64,000 bases of DNA, taken from assembly GCF_036637135.1 (NCBI RefSeq), contig NZ_JAVWNC010000001.1, positions 1 to 64,000 on the forward strand, in the 5' to 3' direction. Shown piece after piece: positions 9,834 to 19,141 of this stretch. The stretch comes from Anaerorhabdus sp036637135 (GTDB lineage Bacteria; Bacillota_I; Bacilli_A; Erysipelotrichales; Erysipelotrichaceae). Within the stretch, counting starts at the first letter, position 1. Every line of letters begins with the position of its first letter. Both the position numbers and the translations under genes were made by a program. The notes below the pieces were generated by a model. The model did not search any database, was not told where the DNA came from, and saw only the letters and a program-made list of their open reading frames with translations.

Positions 9834-10820
9834 CTAATTAATTTCTATGGGAAACAAATTGATTATTTTATTCATTACTGTTTTATATAATTTTGCAAGT
9901 TGGTAGGTAATGTGAATTACTAATATACTATACAGAATTTGATAATAATCAAAAGGTGGTTGAAATCGAATAAAAGAAAACATCTTTACAAATAATTCTT
10001 GAAGCAAATAAAATTCGAGTGATATACTTCCAAACCCCGAGAGGAATGATATAAGCCAATTAACATTATACTTCTTCAATTTTTCAATTATAAATGCATT
10101 TATAAAACAAAATGGTAAAACAATCAGAATAAATGGATACCAATATAAACCCCACGCAGTTAATAAAGGTCCAAATCGAAAGGACATATGCAAAATGATG
10201 AATCCAACCATCATTATCATAATATTAAGTACAATCATTTTTTTACTTATTTTCACATCATTATAAGAAAGATAGCCAATTAGAAACCCCAAGAAAAATA
10301 CAGGCAATCTTGATGTAAAAACCAAATAATCAGTGTTAAATGTAGAAAAGCCTATCAAGAAACTGATCCCAATTGCAAATAAAGTCATTCTTTTTTCTTT
10401 CCCATCAAAATATTTCAAATACAGCGGTGTAATTAAGTAAAACACCAGTATAGCCGATGCAAACCATAATCCTCTATCATATGGTTTTATCCAAAATCGC
10501 AAAGTAGATAAAGCCAATAATGTATCTTCTAAATTAAAGTTTAAATATCTGCATCTTAGAAAAATTATAGGTAATACAAACGGTAAAATGCGAATAAATC
10601 TTTTTTTGTAAAAATGTTTTATATTCGAGTTTTTTTTATATGCATAATAAAGACCAAAACTCGATAAGAAAACAAATATATCTGTTCCGCCCTGACCTAT
10701 TAATTTAAACCAACCAAAGAAATTCACTGGGAACCATAATGGTGAATGGAATAATGCAATCCATAATGTTGCTATCCCCATTAGCTGTAAGCGATACTTG
10801 CTTATTATTGAATAACTCAT
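9834..10820 (-). CDS. Acyltransferase family 3 membrane protein
   Basis: A 328-aa polytopic protein with about ten hydrophobic segments. The early WIALFHS histidine, the GGTDIFVFLSSFGL segment and the KKRFIRILP motif are characteristic of the OafA/NodX-type acyltransferase-3 family, which usually O-acetylates exported glycans. The start at MSYSII follows a GGGGGTG site. It is tightly packed between the GDPD lipoprotein and the LtaS-like gene, consistent with modification of the same polymer. The acyl group and acceptor are unknown. Confidence 0.8.
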   Translation of the reverse strand: MSYSIISKYRLQLMGIATLWIALFHSPLWFPVNFFGWFKLIGQGGTDIFVFLSSFGLYYAYKKNSNIKHFYKKRFIRILPFVLPIIFLRCRYLNFNLEDTLLALSTLRFWIKPYDRGLWFASAILVFYLITPLYLKYFDGKEKRMTLFAIGISFLIGFSTFNTDYLVFTSRLPVFFLGFLIGYLSYNDVKISKKMIVLNIMIMMVGFIILHMSFRFGPLLTAWGLYWYPFILIVLPFCFINAFIIEKLKKYNVNWLISFLSGFGSISLEFYLLQELFVKMFSFIRFQPPFDYYQILYSILVIHITYQLAKLYKTVMNKIINLFPIEIN

Positions 10821-10844
10821 AAAACACCCCCACAATAGATAATA

Positions 10845-11780
10845 TCAATATGATCCCTTTAAACTATCCTCAGTTATAAAATCTGAATACACGCCATAGA
10901 AACCATATTTATTAATGATTTCTCTAGCTTTATTAATATCATTTACAGTATGTATATAGATATTAAATTGATCTGTGTTATTATCCATCTTTGCATATGC
11001 ATAAACATCAGTGATTACTTTTGTTCCCCAGTCATTATCCATATGCATTACAACAACAGGGATATTCTTTTCTTTAACAATTTGGTATATCTTTTGTCCA
11101 TCTGAATCCACATAATAATGGTATAAAGTGAATATAATCTCTTCGAATCCATAAGACTCAATTACATCATAGATTTCAGGTGTATAGGCTTGAGGAATAA
11201 AACGATGTAATAATGAAGGATCTACTTCATTAATCTGTTCAACAAGTTGACTATACATACTATTCGTAGAATCAACATCAAATGTTTTTGAATCAAGAAT
11301 GATATAAAAGTCTTTTACTTCTTGCATAATACTAAGTAAATCCGAGAACATCATCGTTGTATATTTTCCCATGATTTTTGCATTTTTGAATTCTTCAGTC
11401 GATAGTGGCGCATATTCATCTCCGCCAATACTTGTGAGTTTAGTTTTAAAATCTACCCAAGTATGTGTAAGGCAAATATCACCATCACTTGTTCTTTCTA
11501 AATCTATTTCAAAGAGTCTAGTACCTTGATTATAATTGAATATCATCGCTTCTAAACTATTTGTATAGTCAACATTATCAATACCACCCATTGCATGAGC
11601 CATTACACGATATGTATTGCTCCAATCATCAACTAATTCTCCTTGATTCTCAAATACTAATTCTACAGGTTTCTCTGTTTCATTTGGTGAAATTGTAGGG
11701 TTAGGTTTATCATTACTTTTTGAACAACCTGATATTACTAATAAAGCACAAATTAAACAAACTGTTTTTCTCATATTCAT
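10845..11780 (-). CDS. Lipoprotein with glycerophosphodiester phosphodiesterase-like domain
   Basis: A 311-aa lipoprotein with a short signal ending in a lipobox (VISGC). The rest is a GDPD-type TIM barrel: AHAMGGIDNVDYTNSLEA takes the place of the usual HRG-x-ENT-x-AF opening, followed by FEIDLERTSDGDICLTH with the Glu/Asp metal ligands and His. The family cleaves glycerophosphodiesters. Next to an LtaS-like transferase it may trim or remove phosphoglycerol groups on the outer membrane face. The Arg of the classical HRG motif is absent, which is odd (see findings). The start lies near the stop of the preceding gene and follows AAGGAGT. Confidence 0.78.
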   Translation of the reverse strand: MNMRKTVCLICALLVISGCSKSNDKPNPTISPNETEKPVELVFENQGELVDDWSNTYRVMAHAMGGIDNVDYTNSLEAMIFNYNQGTRLFEIDLERTSDGDICLTHTWVDFKTKLTSIGGDEYAPLSTEEFKNAKIMGKYTTMMFSDLLSIMQEVKDFYIILDSKTFDVDSTNSMYSQLVEQINEVDPSLLHRFIPQAYTPEIYDVIESYGFEEIIFTLYHYYVDSDGQKIYQIVKEKNIPVVVMHMDNDWGTKVITDVYAYAKMDNNTDQFNIYIHTVNDINKAREIINKYGFYGVYSDFITEDSLKGSY

Positions 11781-13837
11781 TTACTCCTTTTTACCTTGAT
11801 TACTCCGCTATCAAAGATTGTATCCATGCATTTATCTGTTTCTTGATCATATTCTGGATTTTCCCAATAGCGTATCAATGCATAATCAACTTCATAATCC
11901 TGTATAAACTCACACGCTCTTTCGTAGGGTATATCATCTAATTTAGGTTCCCAGTCATAATGTCTTCTTGCAATATCATAGAATATCCAATCCACTCTCA
12001 CATCAGAATAGAAATAATCTCTTGAAGTAAATATTTGATAAGCTTCAGGTATAAATGTTCTCAACCCATTCGCTTGCGATAAAACTGTTAGTTGATCATT
12101 TTGTGGATTATTCTTTAGTTCTTCTTGAAGAAACTTAATAGACTTGTATTCGTGAGGTTCAATTTTGTAATCAGGTTCTATGTTTTTACCACCTACGAAA
12201 TAAAAGGTATATAATCCTTCCTCTAAACCTACCCACGAAAAGAAATGACCAAGTAAAACAACTCCGATTAAAATGAATTCAAGGATCCATTGCCATAGTT
12301 TTTGCCATTGAATTGCCTGATAAATATAAACCAGTATAATTAGTTCTGTAAATGGATTAAATAAAACCTCAACCGTACGGTAAAAAACATTAGAAGCTAT
12401 CGTATAAGAAATAGCAGTTATACATAAAGGATTCAAGAAAATCAAAACAACAATCAATAACATCATTTGGATAAATTTATCTTCTTTTGTTTTAGCATAT
12501 ATTATAATCAAAACAACACCAATCCATCGAAGAACATTTATTATGTTATCTAACCAATTTGAATAGACAAAAGTATAGTCTTTAACCATGTCGTATTTTT
12601 GATGATCTTGAAAGAAATAAGAATAGTTATAAAGATATTCCGGCTTAAAGAAATTGATATATGTTGAAAATGCAATAATTACAATTGGTATAATTACAAA
12701 GAAAATTAACTTCGCATTATCAAACAAAAATTCTTCAATATTAAGTATTAGTTTCTTAACTGGTTTTTGGAATCTTCCGATATAATAAGCCGAGAATACA
12801 ACAAGCATTGCCATTCCTATATAGAAATTGGACCAACTAAACATGACTGTGGCATATAAAGCGATAGGAAATACAAACAATGACATATCAACAAATGCAT
12901 GTTCTTTTTTAATTACAAATAAATATACTGCTAAGCAATATAGAATAGTAAAGGATATAAATAAATAACTACTAGAACAAGCTAACCCAGCACCAACTAT
13001 AAAAGGAATGATATATTTAATATTATCATTTTCTTCTTTCAACCACCTATAAATGAAGAAAATAAGCATTGTTGCAAGTAAAGTACGGAAAGTGTTGCCA
13101 TAATAACTAAATGCAACACGCCAATAATAGAAGTTAGAATAAAACAAAGTAAAGAATAAAAGACAAAATTCAAACCATTTATTTTTTAGTTTAAAGTATT
13201 TCACAATATTAACAATAAACATGGAGCTAATTAAACTATATAACATTCCTAATCCCCATGTTGAAATCATTATATTTTCAACATATCCTGATTTACCAAG
13301 TAAGAAGAATGGAATATTAATCAACCAGCATAAAAATGATGCAAAATGGTAATACCCTTGGTACAAATATAAACCATCCCACTCAACTCCAGGCAATCCT
13401 GAATATAGATTAAACATATTTAGTTGATCGATATTAATATTTTGAGCAATATAATTCAAATACATAGGTGAATCTGAAAATTCAATATCAATAAAAAGAC
13501 GAGAGAAAACGACAATAAAAACAACAAATGCAACAAGCACAATGAGTGTTTCTTTACATAATAAATCCTTAAGCACTCGCTTAATATTCTTTAATGTCAA
13601 ATATAATGAAAAAATAAGTACTAAGAAACTACTCCCAATAATCCAATTAAATGAAAAATTAAAAATTTGCGCAGGATAGTATAATAATTGAGTTATCATC
13701 AAAAAGATGACAAATCCTACTGGAGCTGCAAATCCTTTTTTTTCTATTTTAAGACTGTCTAAAACTTGTATTCCTACACCAGTAAATAGCCCTATTAAGC
13801 CAAATACCACTAATAGGATTTTAATCATACTCATCAT
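11777..13837 (-). CDS. Large multi-spanning membrane protein, GT-C-like
   Basis: A 686-aa protein with about 13-15 hydrophobic segments over the first 530 residues, then a hydrophilic tail of about 150 residues rich in aromatic and acidic residues. I find no named family motif with confidence. The layout (many helices plus a C-terminal outside domain) resembles GT-C glycosyltransferases that use polyprenyl-phosphate sugars. The plus-strand protein at 21265-23217 shares the layout and a DG-x-YHF/YHL segment after the second extracytoplasmic loop, so the two may be distant paralogues. Location beside a polyprenyl-phosphate GT2 supports the role, but it remains an inference. Confidence 0.6.
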   Translation of the reverse strand: MMSMIKILLVVFGLIGLFTGVGIQVLDSLKIEKKGFAAPVGFVIFLMITQLLYYPAQIFNFSFNWIIGSSFLVLIFSLYLTLKNIKRVLKDLLCKETLIVLVAFVVFIVVFSRLFIDIEFSDSPMYLNYIAQNINIDQLNMFNLYSGLPGVEWDGLYLYQGYYHFASFLCWLINIPFFLLGKSGYVENIMISTWGLGMLYSLISSMFIVNIVKYFKLKNKWFEFCLLFFTLFYSNFYYWRVAFSYYGNTFRTLLATMLIFFIYRWLKEENDNIKYIIPFIVGAGLACSSSYLFISFTILYCLAVYLFVIKKEHAFVDMSLFVFPIALYATVMFSWSNFYIGMAMLVVFSAYYIGRFQKPVKKLILNIEEFLFDNAKLIFFVIIPIVIIAFSTYINFFKPEYLYNYSYFFQDHQKYDMVKDYTFVYSNWLDNIINVLRWIGVVLIIIYAKTKEDKFIQMMLLIVVLIFLNPLCITAISYTIASNVFYRTVEVLFNPFTELIILVYIYQAIQWQKLWQWILEFILIGVVLLGHFFSWVGLEEGLYTFYFVGGKNIEPDYKIEPHEYKSIKFLQEELKNNPQNDQLTVLSQANGLRTFIPEAYQIFTSRDYFYSDVRVDWIFYDIARRHYDWEPKLDDIPYERACEFIQDYEVDYALIRYWENPEYDQETDKCMDTIFDSGVIKVKRSK

Positions 13838-13883
13838 TTTATCACCGCTATTAGTCTACCATAATCAACCTATATTTTGAATA

Positions 13884-16076
13884 CTAATCCAAACCAACTA
13901 CAAGGTATAACAATGCACTATTCCAGTAAATAGCCACTTCATTTGTCGAATAACTATTATATTTATCTAAATACATCTTTGCTGAGGGAATATTTTCTCC
14001 TAATTCTTGAAGCATCGTATCATCTCTATCACTATTAGCACCGCCAATTAGTGCTCCTTGATATAAGGCATTTTTCGCCTTTGCTAATCTACTATGTACA
14101 TTTATTGGATATTTATATCCTTCTCCACTTATGAATGTCATATTTAAGGCATTTTTTCCTAATAAGTAGTTTAATTGTTCAACAGCAGCCTGTCTAAAAC
14201 TCATATTTCCAGTAATTTCATATGCCATATTTAATAAAATACCATTATCAGCAATTGTCCCGTTACTTCCCCATGAATAGTGACTAATAGATGTTGAATA
14301 GCCATCACTAGTAACTACTCCCAAAATAGTATTTGCTTCATTTGTTAACGAAGTAAGCATCTCATCATAGAAATTCTTATCTTTTTTAGCTCTCTCATTT
14401 TGCAAATAAAGATATCTTCCATAACCACCTACATTTTTCCAGGAAATTCCATTAACGCAATCATTATTCTTTGAATACTCTTCTTTTGCACTTTTTAGAT
14501 ATTCATCATCACCTGTTGCATTCCACATTGAAATAGCTGCATAAAAACGTTCATCACTATCATTATCATCTCGATACTCTCCCGCAGATATGTCTTCTGG
14601 ATTCTTAATCTCACCTTGATTAACTGAATTAGATAGATACTCCCATGAAAGTATTGCAGCTTCTAAGCACCTATTACTAAAATCAGGATCAATTTCTTTA
14701 AATATATCGCTGGCTAAAGCCATTACAGCAACAAAGTCACCTGTAGATATTGTTGATGCCCCAACGATATATAATGGTTGATTATCTTGTTCTGGTACTA
14801 CATCACTAGCAAAAGCTGGTGTAACAACTTTACTATATACTTCTCCCCATGATGTTTGCATTTTCAACATCCATTCTAATTCATACCTTGCTTCATCCAA
14901 AATATCTGGAATTGTGTTTCCCGATTCAGGAATAGCTAAATCATCCCCATAAAATCCTGGATTAGCTAAATATGCGAACAATAAATCACTAACTGCTTTT
15001 GCTCCAGTTTCGACATATCTTCCATAATCACCTGCATCATGCCATCCACCTGTCGCATCAATACTTTGTTCTGGCGCTGAATGAATAATTGCTGGTTGCT
15101 TATGACAAGATGCATGTGCCAATTCACCGATATATTCAGTTCCTAAATCATATCCACATCGTTGTGCAGTAAGCATCTTCAATAAATCATTAGCTAGATT
15201 ATCAAAAATATTATCACCTATTTCAAATTCATAGGATGTCCCAACAATTTGTGATTCAATTCTATATGTACCGGGTGTCATTACATTTGTAAAATCACCA
15301 ATGTAATTTGTTTCACCTGTATTTGCATTTACTACTCTATTCTTAATCGCTCCTGTATAGACAACAGACCCTGTAACGACATCAATTACATTAAAGAAAT
15401 CTCCTTGACTATATGGAAAAACACATTGTTTTTGATCTTTAATATTGTAGCCCAAATGATTTACTTTAATACTATTATCCTTATTTGTCACATCTAAAAT
15501 TGTTAAATTACTTATCTTAATTGAATGATATGAATTAGTAGTTTCTTTACCATCATACCCTACATTTAATGCTACTTTACCATTCCATGTTGTTTCTTTA
15601 TCCATTAAATATTCAACGCGAATATTTGTCGGTGCTCCTACATTAACTATCTGTGAATAGAGTTTCTCATTGTTTTGTGCGTTAGTGATTACTAATTCAA
15701 TAGAACGTTCAGTATCACTTTCTATATCAAAAGATATAATATATTGATTGTCTTTTATAAAAGGAATTCCTTCTCTGAAAAATTGGGCACTATCTATTGC
15801 CGTTCCTGGATACTCAATAGACAATGTTTGTACATCAAAAGTTGATGAAAGTGTAATATTACCATCGGTTGCACCACTAAACCACGATGTTTTAAATCCT
15901 GTCGTATTATCCTCTTCTATTGGTGCATAATCTTTTTTTTCAGTATTTATTGTGGGTATTGGGTTGTTTGTTTCAGTATTTATATTATCTTCATTATCAT
16001 TAGGTTTATTGAATACTAAATCCAATGACAAACCTATCAAAATAAATGAAAGAAGAAGTGCTAGTAGTTTTTTCAT
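13884..16076 (-). CDS. Membrane-anchored glycoside hydrolase family 9 enzyme
   Basis: A 730-aa protein. An N-terminal hydrophobic anchor (about residues 1-23) is followed by a charged low-complexity linker, then a beta-rich region around 55-195 that looks like a CBM4/9-type module. Next come a CelD_N-like Ig domain (about 200-285, opening IKVNHLGYN) and a GH9 catalytic domain to the end. GGWHDAGDYGRY holds the paired catalytic aspartates and DDNDSDERFYAA the catalytic glutamate. GH9 enzymes are mostly endo-beta-glucanases. Placed first in a surface-glycan operon and tethered to the membrane, it more likely trims an endogenous polymer than degrades cellulose. The start at MKKLLAL follows TGGAGG. 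Confidence 0.85.
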   Translation of the reverse strand: MKKLLALLLSFILIGLSLDLVFNKPNDNEDNINTETNNPIPTINTEKKDYAPIEEDNTTGFKTSWFSGATDGNITLSSTFDVQTLSIEYPGTAIDSAQFFREGIPFIKDNQYIISFDIESDTERSIELVITNAQNNEKLYSQIVNVGAPTNIRVEYLMDKETTWNGKVALNVGYDGKETTNSYHSIKISNLTILDVTNKDNSIKVNHLGYNIKDQKQCVFPYSQGDFFNVIDVVTGSVVYTGAIKNRVVNANTGETNYIGDFTNVMTPGTYRIESQIVGTSYEFEIGDNIFDNLANDLLKMLTAQRCGYDLGTEYIGELAHASCHKQPAIIHSAPEQSIDATGGWHDAGDYGRYVETGAKAVSDLLFAYLANPGFYGDDLAIPESGNTIPDILDEARYELEWMLKMQTSWGEVYSKVVTPAFASDVVPEQDNQPLYIVGASTISTGDFVAVMALASDIFKEIDPDFSNRCLEAAILSWEYLSNSVNQGEIKNPEDISAGEYRDDNDSDERFYAAISMWNATGDDEYLKSAKEEYSKNNDCVNGISWKNVGGYGRYLYLQNERAKKDKNFYDEMLTSLTNEANTILGVVTSDGYSTSISHYSWGSNGTIADNGILLNMAYEITGNMSFRQAAVEQLNYLLGKNALNMTFISGEGYKYPINVHSRLAKAKNALYQGALIGGANSDRDDTMLQELGENIPSAKMYLDKYNSYSTNEVAIYWNSALLYLVVGLD

Positions 16077-16115
16077 ATGAACCTCCAATATGCCTATTAT
16101 ACAGTATATAAAAAA

Positions 16116-16135
16116 AACATTCGATTAAGAATGTT
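16116..16135 (-). terminator. Terminator after the GT2 gene
   Basis: A perfect 7-bp stem (AACATTC/GAATGTT) with a 6-nt loop, followed on the minus strand by six T. It abuts the GT2 stop codon and lies 40 nt before the GH9 start, so the GH9 gene probably needs its own promoter or leaky read-through. Confidence 0.75.
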
Positions 16136-17083
16136 TTATTTCAACAAATTTTCATCTTTCGCATTATTTCTCATAAATTCATTTACATGCATTTGAAACA
16201 AAAGTTGTGTTTGATTCTTTATTGAATCCAGTATTACTCCTACCAAAAATAAGATAAATGAAATAATGCATAAAGACGCCGCTAATACAGCTGATGGGAG
16301 TTTAGAAACGTATGCCGTTTTAATAAACTCACTTATAACTGGAATACCTGCAATAATTCCAAATATAGCGAAAACAAATGAGATAATTCCAAAAAATAGA
16401 AATGGTCGATAGTTTTTAAACAAATCAAACAACGTAACCAAAACTTTAAATCCATCAGAAAATGTATTTAACTTTGACTTAGAACCTTCTGGTCTGTCGC
16501 GATAATTGATAGGTACTTCTGCGATTTTCATTCCATAAACTAATGAAAATATAGTCATTTCTGTTTCAATTTGGAACCCATCACTCATAATAGGCATACA
16601 CTTAACAAATTTCTTACTATATGCACGATACCCCGTCATAATATCTTTGATATCGCTCTTAAACAATTTATTTATTAGTCCTTTGACTAAATTATTACCT
16701 AACCCATGAAAACCACGTTTATTTTCTTTAAAGTATGTTCCATTACTTAAACGATCACCAATAACCATATCTACACCTTCGTTAAGAATAGGATTAATTA
16801 ATTTTTGCATTTCATCAGCAGGATAAGTATCATCACCATCTACAAGAACATATACATCCGCATCAATATCTCGAAACATTGATCGCACCACATTTCCTTT
16901 GCCTTGCATTGTTTCTTTACGTACTATAGCTCCAGCGTCAAGTGCTAAATCAAAAGTTCTATCTTCAGAATTATTATCATAAACATAGATATCCGCATAT
17001 GGACAACTATCTTTAAAATCAGTAACAACTTTTTGTACTGTGAGTTCTTCATTGTAGCATGGTATTAAAACAGCAACTCTCAT
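16136..17083 (-). CDS. Family 2 glycosyltransferase, polyprenyl-phosphate type
   Basis: A 315-aa protein: a cytoplasmic GT-A domain (1-225) followed by two membrane helices (about 228-250 and 262-290). LIPCYNEELTVQKVV opens the domain, VLVDGDDTYPADE carries the DxD motif, and GYRAYSKKF follows. It resembles DPM1/bactoprenol-glucosyltransferase enzymes that charge undecaprenyl phosphate with a single sugar. Such a lipid-linked sugar would be the donor for GT-C proteins like the one at 11777-13837. It has its own promoter and a terminator behind it. Confidence 0.85.
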   Translation of the reverse strand: MRVAVLIPCYNEELTVQKVVTDFKDSCPYADIYVYDNNSEDRTFDLALDAGAIVRKETMQGKGNVVRSMFRDIDADVYVLVDGDDTYPADEMQKLINPILNEGVDMVIGDRLSNGTYFKENKRGFHGLGNNLVKGLINKLFKSDIKDIMTGYRAYSKKFVKCMPIMSDGFQIETEMTIFSLVYGMKIAEVPINYRDRPEGSKSKLNTFSDGFKVLVTLFDLFKNYRPFLFFGIISFVFAIFGIIAGIPVISEFIKTAYVSKLPSAVLAASLCIISFILFLVGVILDSIKNQTQLLFQMHVNEFMRNNAKDENLLK

Positions 17084-17138
17084 TTTTCTCTCCCCATATC
17101 AACAAGATAAAATTAAATTCTTGAATAAATGTATAATA

Positions 17139-17147
17139 ATTATAGCA
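17139..17147 (-). promoter_or_regulatory. Extended -10 promoter for the GT2 gene
   Basis: On the minus strand TGCTATAAT forms an extended -10 element about 55 nt before the GT2 start. No good -35 box is needed for this class and none is obvious. The gap 17084-17292 contains no gene that I see. Confidence 0.5.
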
Positions 17148-17292
17148 CATTCATTCTTAATTTCTCCACTGTAAAGAGAGCAAAGAATATGTATCCTTAC
17201 ATTTACATAATTATATTTATCACCACCAAATTACTAATCCAAGAAAAATATATAGTGTTTTACCTGATTTTCCTCAATAGAAAAATACTTTA

Positions 17293-18561
17293 TTAATCTT
17301 TATTTACTGGTAATATTATTTTAACTTTAAATTGATTATCTTTACTCATAACATGTAATTCCCCTTCAAGATATTGTAAGACATTCTTTACAATACTTAA
17401 TCCCTCACCTGACACTGTTTTCTTATGAGCAATAATGACCTCAGGTAAATCGTTAACACATTCGATAAATAACATGCTATTAACACGATACACTTGCAAA
17501 GACACAGTTTTATTTATTGTATTATACTCTAAAGCTTCATAAGCATTGGTTAATAGATTAGAAAATAATGTTACCATCTCAAAATCACTTAATATATCTT
17601 TCATCTTCGTCCTAATACTGAAAGTAGAGCAAACATTTGAATTCTTAAACATACTCATAAATAACTTTAATACACAATTTAATACCTCACTATCACAATA
17701 TGTTTCTTGTTTATAACTACTATACTTATCATCTATTTCTTGCATCGAAAAGCTTTCATCACCAAGATGTTCCATTTGAGAATTTATTAACTTAATAAGT
17801 TCTTCTGATTCATTTTGTTTTGTTTGATAATATTTTTTATCAACTTGGATATTTTTAAGGGCAGCCAATCTACTTTGATCCACGATGATTTTTTTATTTT
17901 GATTTACTATTTGCTTGATAGTTCTAAACAAAACAAGATTAGATAAAACAAAGAAAATAGCTACAAAAAGCAAAACAAAGAAATCTTGTTGAATCTCCGC
18001 CATAAAATTTGACAATTGAATAAAAGTAAGCAATATAAACGAGATAATAACTAATATGATGTTACTTAATATTTTCGTATTCAATTGACTAATCAATCCA
18101 CTTTTAATTATTTTATGCTCAATAAATAATGAAATTGTTAAAATAACGTCAAATATTATATATACTTCAACACTTAAGAAAGTTTTATTTACAAACATAA
18201 TTTCATCAAAATTAGTAAATAATACACCTAATGGCATAATGATAAACTCAGTAAATGAGATAACACTCAGTATCCATACAAAACATAATATAAATTCTAT
18301 TACTTTTGCTTTAAATAAACGTATCGTTAATGCAGTCATAATTGCAAATAAAACAAATTGTCTAATCAATGGTAAGTAAATACTTGCACCTATATTAATG
18401 CAAATTACAATATACATTGCTAATAACATAACTACTTCACAAATGAAAAAATTCCTTAAATTTGGTTTAACTCTTTCACTGAAAAATATATTAATAAATG
18501 CAGACATAAATGTTATTAGATAAATATTATTCCACAATTGAAACCCACTATAATTAGTCAT
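17293..18561 (-). CDS. Agr-type GHKL histidine-kinase ATPase subunit lacking a phospho-acceptor His
   Basis: A 422-aa protein. Six or so membrane helices (about 10-215) form an AgrC-like sensor. A coiled region (225-265) stands where the dimerisation/His helix should be, and a GHKL ATPase domain follows (about 300-420). The N-box NLLTNAYEA lies at 335-343 and a reduced G-box SGEGLSIV at 384-391. No H-D/E box is present: the helix reads YYQTKQNESEELIKL. The missing histidine is in the gene just upstream (18572-19012). A clear AAGGAG site lies in the 10-nt gap between the two, so this is a genuine start rather than a frameshift product. Confidence 0.8.
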   Translation of the reverse strand: MTNYSGFQLWNNIYLITFMSAFINIFFSERVKPNLRNFFICEVVMLLAMYIVICINIGASIYLPLIRQFVLFAIMTALTIRLFKAKVIEFILCFVWILSVISFTEFIIMPLGVLFTNFDEIMFVNKTFLSVEVYIIFDVILTISLFIEHKIIKSGLISQLNTKILSNIILVIISFILLTFIQLSNFMAEIQQDFFVLLFVAIFFVLSNLVLFRTIKQIVNQNKKIIVDQSRLAALKNIQVDKKYYQTKQNESEELIKLINSQMEHLGDESFSMQEIDDKYSSYKQETYCDSEVLNCVLKLFMSMFKNSNVCSTFSIRTKMKDILSDFEMVTLFSNLLTNAYEALEYNTINKTVSLQVYRVNSMLFIECVNDLPEVIIAHKKTVSGEGLSIVKNVLQYLEGELHVMSKDNQFKVKIILPVNKD

Positions 18562-18571
18562 TCTGATCTCC

Positions 18572-19012
18572 TTACTCCATTACTTTATCTTGATATTCTT
18601 TTTTTATTTGCTCACTATACTTTTTAGCTTCTTCTATTTTTCCACTTTTCTTTAATTCTTCTATAACACTCAAATGACTTGATATATCGTGATAAAACTT
18701 ACGTACCTGAGAGTTCTGTTCTTCTATTGATTTCACTATCCTTAACCGATAATCAGTCTCCATGAGCATCTCTTCGTACTTTTCCAACTGTTTGGCTTTT
18801 TTAATTATACTCACAATTGCATAAACTAAGCCAAGTAGTGAACATATCCAAAGTAAGGCACAAATGATTGAAAGTATTACCATAATTTTTAAACTATCAA
18901 TACTAAATGTGATAACGATAGTAAACAACATAAAAAACTGCCCAAAAACATAAAACAATAGACAGTGAATTTCTTTTGAATCTACTCTTATATTAAATAT
19001 TTTATTTTCCAT
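18572..19012 (-). CDS. Small membrane protein carrying an orphan His phospho-acceptor helix
   Basis: A 146-aa protein with two membrane helices (about 17-38 and 43-69), a coiled-coil stretch (70-100), then RKFYHDISSHLSVIEEL (104-120). This last segment is the H-box of AgrC/CitA-type kinases, with His108-Asp109. The protein ends soon after, with no ATPase domain. It immediately precedes the GHKL ATPase gene, which lacks exactly this helix. I infer that the two form a split kinase. The start has a poor ribosome site, and the gene is divergent from the response regulator. Confidence 0.75.
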   Translation of the reverse strand: MENKIFNIRVDSKEIHCLLFYVFGQFFMLFTIVITFSIDSLKIMVILSIICALLWICSLLGLVYAIVSIIKKAKQLEKYEEMLMETDYRLRIVKSIEEQNSQVRKFYHDISSHLSVIEELKKSGKIEEAKKYSEQIKKEYQDKVME

Positions 19013-19117
19013 ATTTTCATTTTACTAGGTATTTCTTCTTTTTAAAACCCAAAGTAATTAGATTATGAATTCGTGTAATATATAACAAAACCTACATTCA
19101 TGAGCATCTTTTTATCA

Positions 19118-19126
19118 TGTTATAAT
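19118..19126 (+). promoter_or_regulatory. Extended -10 promoter for the LytTR regulator
   Basis: TGTTATAAT forms an extended -10. Transcription would start about 7 nt downstream, next to the GGTGAT ribosome site, giving a very short leader. Confidence 0.5.
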
Positions 19127-19141
19127 TTAAACGGTGATAGC

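Noticed and set aside
16096..16101. Promoter of the GH9 gene
   Set aside because: A minus-strand TATAAT is present, but the only possible -35 box lies in the terminator hairpin and is poor, so I did not annotate it.
18561..18575. Frameshift joining the 146-aa and 422-aa kinase proteins
   Set aside because: A stop codon, a clear AAGGAG site and an ATG lie in order between them, and the 422-aa protein has its own six-helix sensor. They are two genes.
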